DNA of 64,000 bases, from contig JABCYW010000001.1 of the NCBI GenBank assembly GCA_013289985.1, positions 1 to 64,000 on the forward strand, written 5' to 3'. Within the stretch, counting starts at the first letter, position 1, and each line of letters starts with the position of its first letter. The position numbers and the translations under genes were made by a program. Under the pieces are notes generated by a model that was not told the origin of the DNA, did not search any database, and was given only the letters and a program-made list of their open reading frames with translations. Shown piece by piece: positions 60,099 to 64,000 of the stretch. The stretch comes from Betaproteobacteria bacterium. Lineage in GTDB: Bacteria > Pseudomonadota > Gammaproteobacteria > Burkholderiales > Burkholderiaceae_C.

Positions 60099-62000
60099 CT
60101 ACTTCCTGCCCAGCTCTTCCCAGCGCTCCATCATCCCGAGCAGCAGTTCGTCCAGCTCCGCGAAGCGGGCCTGGGCGGCGGCGATCTTGTCCTTGCCCTG
60201 GGTGTAGAGCTCGGTGCTCGCGAGCGCCGTCTCCAGCGTCTTGTGCTCGGCCTCCAGCGCCTCGATCTTCTTCGGCAGCTCGTCGAGCTCGCGCTGTTCC
60301 TTGTAGCTGAGCTTGGCCTTGGGCTTGGCGGCGGGCGTCGCAGGCGCAGGCGCGGGTGCAGGTGCGGCCGCAACCGCGGGCGCCAGCGCGGCGCCGCGCG
60401 CGCCACCGCTCGCGCGGCTGCGTGCGCGCTGCGCCTGCCAGTCCTCGATGCCGCCTTCGTATTCGCGCCACAGCCCCGGGCTCACGTCGCCTTCCCACAC
60501 CAGCGTGCTGGTGACGACGTTGTCGACGAAGCGGCGGTCGTGGCTCACCAGGAACACGGTGCCGCTGTAGTTGGCCAGCAGTTCCTCCAGCAGCTCCAGC
60601 GTGTCGATGTCGAGGTCGTTGGTCGGCTCGTCCAGCACCAGCACGTTGGCCGGGAGCGCGAAGAGCCGGGCGAGCAGCAGGCGGTTGCGCTCGCCGCCGG
60701 ACAGCGACATCACCTTCGCGTTCGCGCGCTCCGGCGCGAACAGGAAGTCGCTCAGGTAGCTCATGATGTGCTTGCGCGAGTTGCCGATCTCGATCCATTC
60801 GCTGCCGGGGCTGATGGTGTCGGCCAGCGTGGCGTCCAGCTTCAGGCCGGCGCGCATCTGGTCGAAGTAGGCCACGTTCATCATCGTGCCCAGCTTGATG
60901 TCGCCCGACGTCGGCTGCAGCTGGCCCAGGATCAGCTTGAGCAGCGTGGTCTTGCCGCAGCCGTTGGGGCCGATCAGGCCGATCTTGTCGCCGCGCAGCA
61001 CCGTGGTGGTGAACTTGTCGATCAGCGTGCGATCGCCGTAGCGCATCGTCACCTCGTCGAGCGCCGCGACGATCTTGCCGGATTGGCCGCCGGTGGCCAC
61101 CTCCAGCTTGACCTGGCCCACCTGGTCGCGCCGCGCGGCATGCGTCGCGCGCAGGACTTCGAGCCGGCCGATGCGCGCGACGCTGCGCGTGCGGCGCGCC
61201 TCGACGCCCTTGCGGATCCAGATCTCTTCCTGCGCCAGCAGCTTGTCGGCGCGCGCGTTGGCCAGCGCCTCCGACTCGAGCTCGCGCTGCTTGGTGGCCT
61301 CGTACGCGGTGAAATTGCCCGGATAGCTGCACAGCTGGCCGCGATCGAGTTCGACGATGCGCGTGGCCGTGGCGTCGATGAACGCGCGATCGTGCGAGAT
61401 CAGGATCAGCGAGCCACGGTAGGTCTTGAGCAGGTCGGCGAGCCAGTCGATCGCGTCGAGATCCAGGTGGTTGGTAGGCTCGTCGAGCAGCAGCACGTCG
61501 GGCGCGGCCACCAGCGCCTGCGCGAGCGCAACGCGCTTGCGAACGCCGCCCGACAGCTTCTCCACCAGCACCTGCGGATCCAGGTCCAGGCGATGCAGCG
61601 TCTCGTCGACGCGGCGCTCCCAATCCCAGCCGCCGAGTGCCTCGAGGCGCGTCTGCAGGCGATCCATCTCGTCGTGGTCGACGCCGTCATGGTTCTCGAA
61701 CTTCTCGCGCGTCTCCTTGGCCTCGCGCACGCCCTCGCTCACGGCGTCGAACACGCTGATGCCGGGCGCGAACTGCGGCTCCTGCGGCACGTAGGTGCGG
61801 CGCAGGCCGCGCTCGACCTGCAGCAGGCCGTCGTCGGGCTTGTCCAGTCCCGCGAGGATCTTGAGCATGCTGGACTTGCCGGTGCCGTTGCGCCCGATCA
61901 GCGCCACGCGCTCCGCGGTCTCGAGTGCGAAGTCGGCGCCATCCAGCAGCGCGACGTGTCCGAACGCCAGGTGCGCGTTCGTCAGGGTAAGGAGAGCCAT
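60099..62000 (-). CDS. uup: ABC-F family ATPase Uup
   Basis: A 633-residue cytosolic protein with two ABC domains and no membrane part. Walker A motifs are ALIGRNGTGKSSMLKIL and LIGPNGCGKTTLLKLI; signatures VEKLSGGVRKRVALAQAL and VMSLSGGERNRLLLARLF; Walker B LLLDEPTNHLDLDAID and VLDEPTNDLDIDTLELLEE. An Ala/Pro linker leads to the C-terminal coiled coil (ELDELPKKIEALEAEHKTLE) that distinguishes Uup, which binds DNA and ribosomes and affects transposon excision. Confidence 0.94.
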   Translation of the reverse strand: MALLTLTNAHLAFGHVALLDGADFALETAERVALIGRNGTGKSSMLKILAGLDKPDDGLLQVERGLRRTYVPQEPQFAPGISVFDAVSEGVREAKETREKFENHDGVDHDEMDRLQTRLEALGGWDWERRVDETLHRLDLDPQVLVEKLSGGVRKRVALAQALVAAPDVLLLDEPTNHLDLDAIDWLADLLKTYRGSLILISHDRAFIDATATRIVELDRGQLCSYPGNFTAYEATKQRELESEALANARADKLLAQEEIWIRKGVEARRTRSVARIGRLEVLRATHAARRDQVGQVKLEVATGGQSGKIVAALDEVTMRYGDRTLIDKFTTTVLRGDKIGLIGPNGCGKTTLLKLILGQLQPTSGDIKLGTMMNVAYFDQMRAGLKLDATLADTISPGSEWIEIGNSRKHIMSYLSDFLFAPERANAKVMSLSGGERNRLLLARLFALPANVLVLDEPTNDLDIDTLELLEELLANYSGTVFLVSHDRRFVDNVVTSTLVWEGDVSPGLWREYEGGIEDWQAQRARSRASGGARGAALAPAVAAAPAPAPAPATPAAKPKAKLSYKEQRELDELPKKIEALEAEHKTLETALASTELYTQGKDKIAAAQARFAELDELLLGMMERWEELGRK

Positions 62001-62004
62001 CGTT

Positions 62005-62985
62005 TCAGTCGTTGTTCTTGGAAAGGAGTCGGTTCACCGTGGCCTCGAGCGCGTCGACGAAGGTCGCCGCCACGTCGAAGCCGGTCTGGTCGGTGATTTC
62101 CTGGAAGCAGGTGGGGCTGGTGACGTTGATCTCGGTGAGCACGTCGCCGATCACGTCCAGGCCGATCAGCATCAGGCCGCGCGCGGCGAGCTTGGGGCCG
62201 ATGACGCCGGCGATCTCGCGCTCGCGGTCGGTGATGGCGCGCGCCACACCCAGGCCGCCGGCGGCCAGGTTGCCGCGCACTTCGCCGCCTTGCGGGATGC
62301 GTGCCAGCGTGTGCGGCACCGGCCGGCCGTCGATCACCAGCACGCGCTTGTCGCCGTCCACGATCTGCGGCACGAACTTCTGCGCCATCAGCGTCTGGGC
62401 GCCGTTCAGGTTGAGCGTCTCGACGATGCTGCCCAGGTTCAGGCCGTCGTCCTTCACGCGGAAGATGCCCATGCCGCCCATGCCGTCCAGCGGCTTGAGG
62501 ATGATGTCGCGGTGCTCGGCGTGGAACGCTCGCACGTCGGCGGCCGAGCGCGTGACCAGCGTCGGCGCGATGAATTGGGGGAACTCCAGGATGGCCAGCT
62601 TTTCGGGGTGGTCGCGCAACGCGGCCGGCGAGTTCAGCACGATGGCGCCGTCGCGCTCGGCGTGGCCCAGCAGGTGCGTGGCGTAGAAGTACTCGCTGTC
62701 GAAGGGCGGATCCTTGCGCATCAGCACCGCGTCGAACTCGGCGACGACCACTGTCTCGGGCCCGGGGGTGGTGTACCAGGCGTCGTGGCTGTGCGTGTCG
62801 ACGCCCGTGAGCGTGATGGGCAGCGCGCGCGCCTGCACGCGGCCGCCGCGCTGCCAGCTCAGGTCCACCGGCTGCGTGGCCCACAACGTGTGGCCGCGCC
62901 GGCTCGCCTCGCGCATCATCGCGAAGGTGGAGTCCTTGTAGACCTTGAATGTGTCGAGCGGATCGGCGACGAACAGCAGCTTCAT
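62005..62985 (-). CDS. gshB: Glutathione synthetase
   Basis: Adds glycine to gamma-glutamylcysteine with ATP. The 326-residue ATP-grasp enzyme shows LMRKDPPFDSEYFYATHLL, ATP-grasp elements DIILKPLDGMGGMGIFRV, GDKRVLVIDGRPV and the metal-binding end VLTEINVTSPTCFQEI. Complete, with the start MKLLFVADPLDTFKVYKDST typical of the family. Four bases before uup on the same strand. Confidence 0.96.
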   Translation of the reverse strand: MKLLFVADPLDTFKVYKDSTFAMMREASRRGHTLWATQPVDLSWQRGGRVQARALPITLTGVDTHSHDAWYTTPGPETVVVAEFDAVLMRKDPPFDSEYFYATHLLGHAERDGAIVLNSPAALRDHPEKLAILEFPQFIAPTLVTRSAADVRAFHAEHRDIILKPLDGMGGMGIFRVKDDGLNLGSIVETLNLNGAQTLMAQKFVPQIVDGDKRVLVIDGRPVPHTLARIPQGGEVRGNLAAGGLGVARAITDREREIAGVIGPKLAARGLMLIGLDVIGDVLTEINVTSPTCFQEITDQTGFDVAATFVDALEATVNRLLSKNND

Positions 62986-63099
62986 GGGAACACCTGGGCG
63001 TGCGCCCGCGCACGGATGCGGGGCCTTGGAATGAGAGGGAAGGGGCGTGGCACGCCATGATCGCGCGCGGCGCGCCGGCGGCGGGCCGGCAGGGGCTTT

Positions 63100-64000
63100 T
63101 CAGGGCGCCGGTCGCGCGGCAGTCCGGAAGTGTTGCACACCCAGCGCGACACCCCCGGCCACCACGCCCCAGAAGGGCGCGCCGATGCCGCCCAGGCTCA
63201 CGCCCGACAGCGTGATGAGGAAGGTCAGCGCCGCCGCGTCGCGGTGCTTCTCCACCGCCAGCGCCGCCGACAGCGCCCCGGAGACCGTGCCCAGCAGCGC
63301 GAGCCCTGCCACGGCCACCACCAGCGCGTGCGGGAACGCGGCCATCAGCCCGACGACGGCGCCGCCGCCCAGGCCGATCGACAGGTAGAACACGCCGGCC
63401 GACACCGGCGCGATGTAGCGCCGCCTCGGATCGGGATGCGCCTCGGGGCCCATGCAGATGGCCGCGGTGATGGCCGCCAGGTTCAGGCCGAACGAGCCGA
63501 ACGGCGCCAGCAGCAGCGTGGCGATGCCGGTCGTCGCGATGACCGGCGACACCGGCGCCGTCACGCCCGCGGCGCGTTGCGCCGCCACGCCGGGCAGGTT
63601 CTGCGAGGCCATCGTCACGATGAACATCGGCAGGCCCAGTCCCACGGCGGCGGCGATGCTGAACTCGGGCATCACGAAGACCGGCTTCGCCCAGCCCCAC
63701 TGCACGTTGGCCAGCGAGATGCCGCCCCGCGCCGCGGCCACGGCGATGCCGGCCAGCAGCACGCCCGGCACGGCGAAGCGCGGCCACAGGCGGCGTCCGA
63801 GGACGAACACGAGCGCCATCACGCCCACCAGCAGCGGGTCGGCGTGCGCGGCGAGCGCGGCGTCCAGCCCGAAGCGCGTCAGCACGCCGGCCAGCAGCGC
63901 CGCGGCGATCGCCACCGGCACGCGGTCCATCAGCTTCTCGAACAGCCCCGAGGCCCCGGCGATCGTGATCAGCACGGCCGAAACGATGAAGCCGCCGGTC
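63100..64000 (-). CDS. BenE-family benzoate/aromatic acid:H+ symporter, N-terminus beyond window
   Basis: The last 300 residues of a polytopic membrane protein; the frame is open to the right edge, so about the first 100 residues are missing. BenE features: helices ADPLLVGVMALVFVLGRRLW and FVMPEFSIAAAVGLGLPMFI, the conserved VTMASQNLPGVAAQRAAG and IATTGIATLLLAPFGSFGLN, AAICMGPEAHPDPRRRY, then GGIGAPFWGVVAGGVALGV. Transports benzoate or a related acid by family analogy; no aromatic-degradation genes are visible in the window. Confidence 0.9.
   Translation of the reverse strand, partial: TGGFIVSAVLITIAGASGLFEKLMDRVPVAIAAALLAGVLTRFGLDAALAAHADPLLVGVMALVFVLGRRLWPRFAVPGVLLAGIAVAAARGGISLANVQWGWAKPVFVMPEFSIAAAVGLGLPMFIVTMASQNLPGVAAQRAAGVTAPVSPVIATTGIATLLLAPFGSFGLNLAAITAAICMGPEAHPDPRRRYIAPVSAGVFYLSIGLGGGAVVGLMAAFPHALVVAVAGLALLGTVSGALSAALAVEKHRDAAALTFLITLSGVSLGGIGAPFWGVVAGGVALGVQHFRTAARPAP

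Overview
The window is a stretch of high-GC bacterial chromosome (roughly 70 % G+C by eye, with strong G/C bias at third codon positions). Gene content and order point to a betaproteobacterium of the Burkholderiales, probably in the Roseateles/Mitsuaria/Rubrivivax neighbourhood. The reasons are the MetX-MetW pair, a complete atpIBEFHAGDC operon, priA next to hemE, a PPK2 kinase, gshB, and several DUF families typical of that order. That placement is inference from protein character, not a database match. I see no rRNA, tRNA, CRISPR array, prophage or transposase gene; the only mobile-looking item is a short hairpin element in front of metX. About 65 protein genes are supported.

Layout. 1-5.5 kb: 5'-part of a PAS-domain membrane sensor (cut by the window edge), pyrF, purB and a YegD-type Hsp70 protein. 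5.7-14.5 kb: a YibF-like glutathione transferase, a secreted DUF3857/transglutaminase/TPR protein, an FMN/iron-sulphur GltB-like protein, mipA with a coupled small gene, then metX-metW behind a palindromic element. 14.4-23.1 kb: accessory genes (DUF805, a YidD/GNAT/membrane trio, DUF3052, a small AAA ATPase, a dienoyl-CoA isomerase-like crotonase, a GNAT gene broken by a stop codon, a lipase-like hydrolase, VOC and XRE-cupin proteins, an M20 peptidase). 23.4-26.5 kb: a three-gene LytS/LytTR-type two-component operon whose kinase has a very unusual extracytoplasmic region. 26.5-38 kb: lysoplasmalogenase, Rep helicase, a DegP/HtrA protease next to an OmpR/QseC-type two-component pair and an outer-membrane protein, then DUF1161 and PriA. 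38-41.8 kb: an AT-richer intergenic region with DnaA-box-like sites, hemE, PPK2, and a coupled pair of unknown genes, one encoding about 50 tandem Met/Leu-Pro-Ala tripeptides. 41.9-49.3 kb: the ATP synthase operon. 49.6-53.3 kb: cytochrome b / cytochrome c', a DUF2946 protein, a Cys-rich outer-membrane protein and an aldo/keto reductase. 53.3-58.9 kb: a MocR regulator divergent from an EamA exporter-aminotransferase-PhzF-AlaX operon. 58.9-64 kb: a membrane-anchored unknown, Uup, glutathione synthetase and a BenE transporter cut by the right edge.

How the genes work together. Housekeeping functions (pyrimidine, purine, methionine, haem and glutathione synthesis; ATP synthase; replication restart by PriA and Rep) alternate with small envelope and sensing modules. 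The genome is very tightly packed: about a dozen gene pairs overlap by four bases (ATGA, GTGA or TTGA), and several convergent pairs are separated by one base or overlap. The items most worth pursuing are the hairpin element that supplies the ribosome-binding site of metX, the MPA-repeat protein operon, the collagen-like/alanine-rich sensor kinase, and the MocR-controlled amino-acid module.
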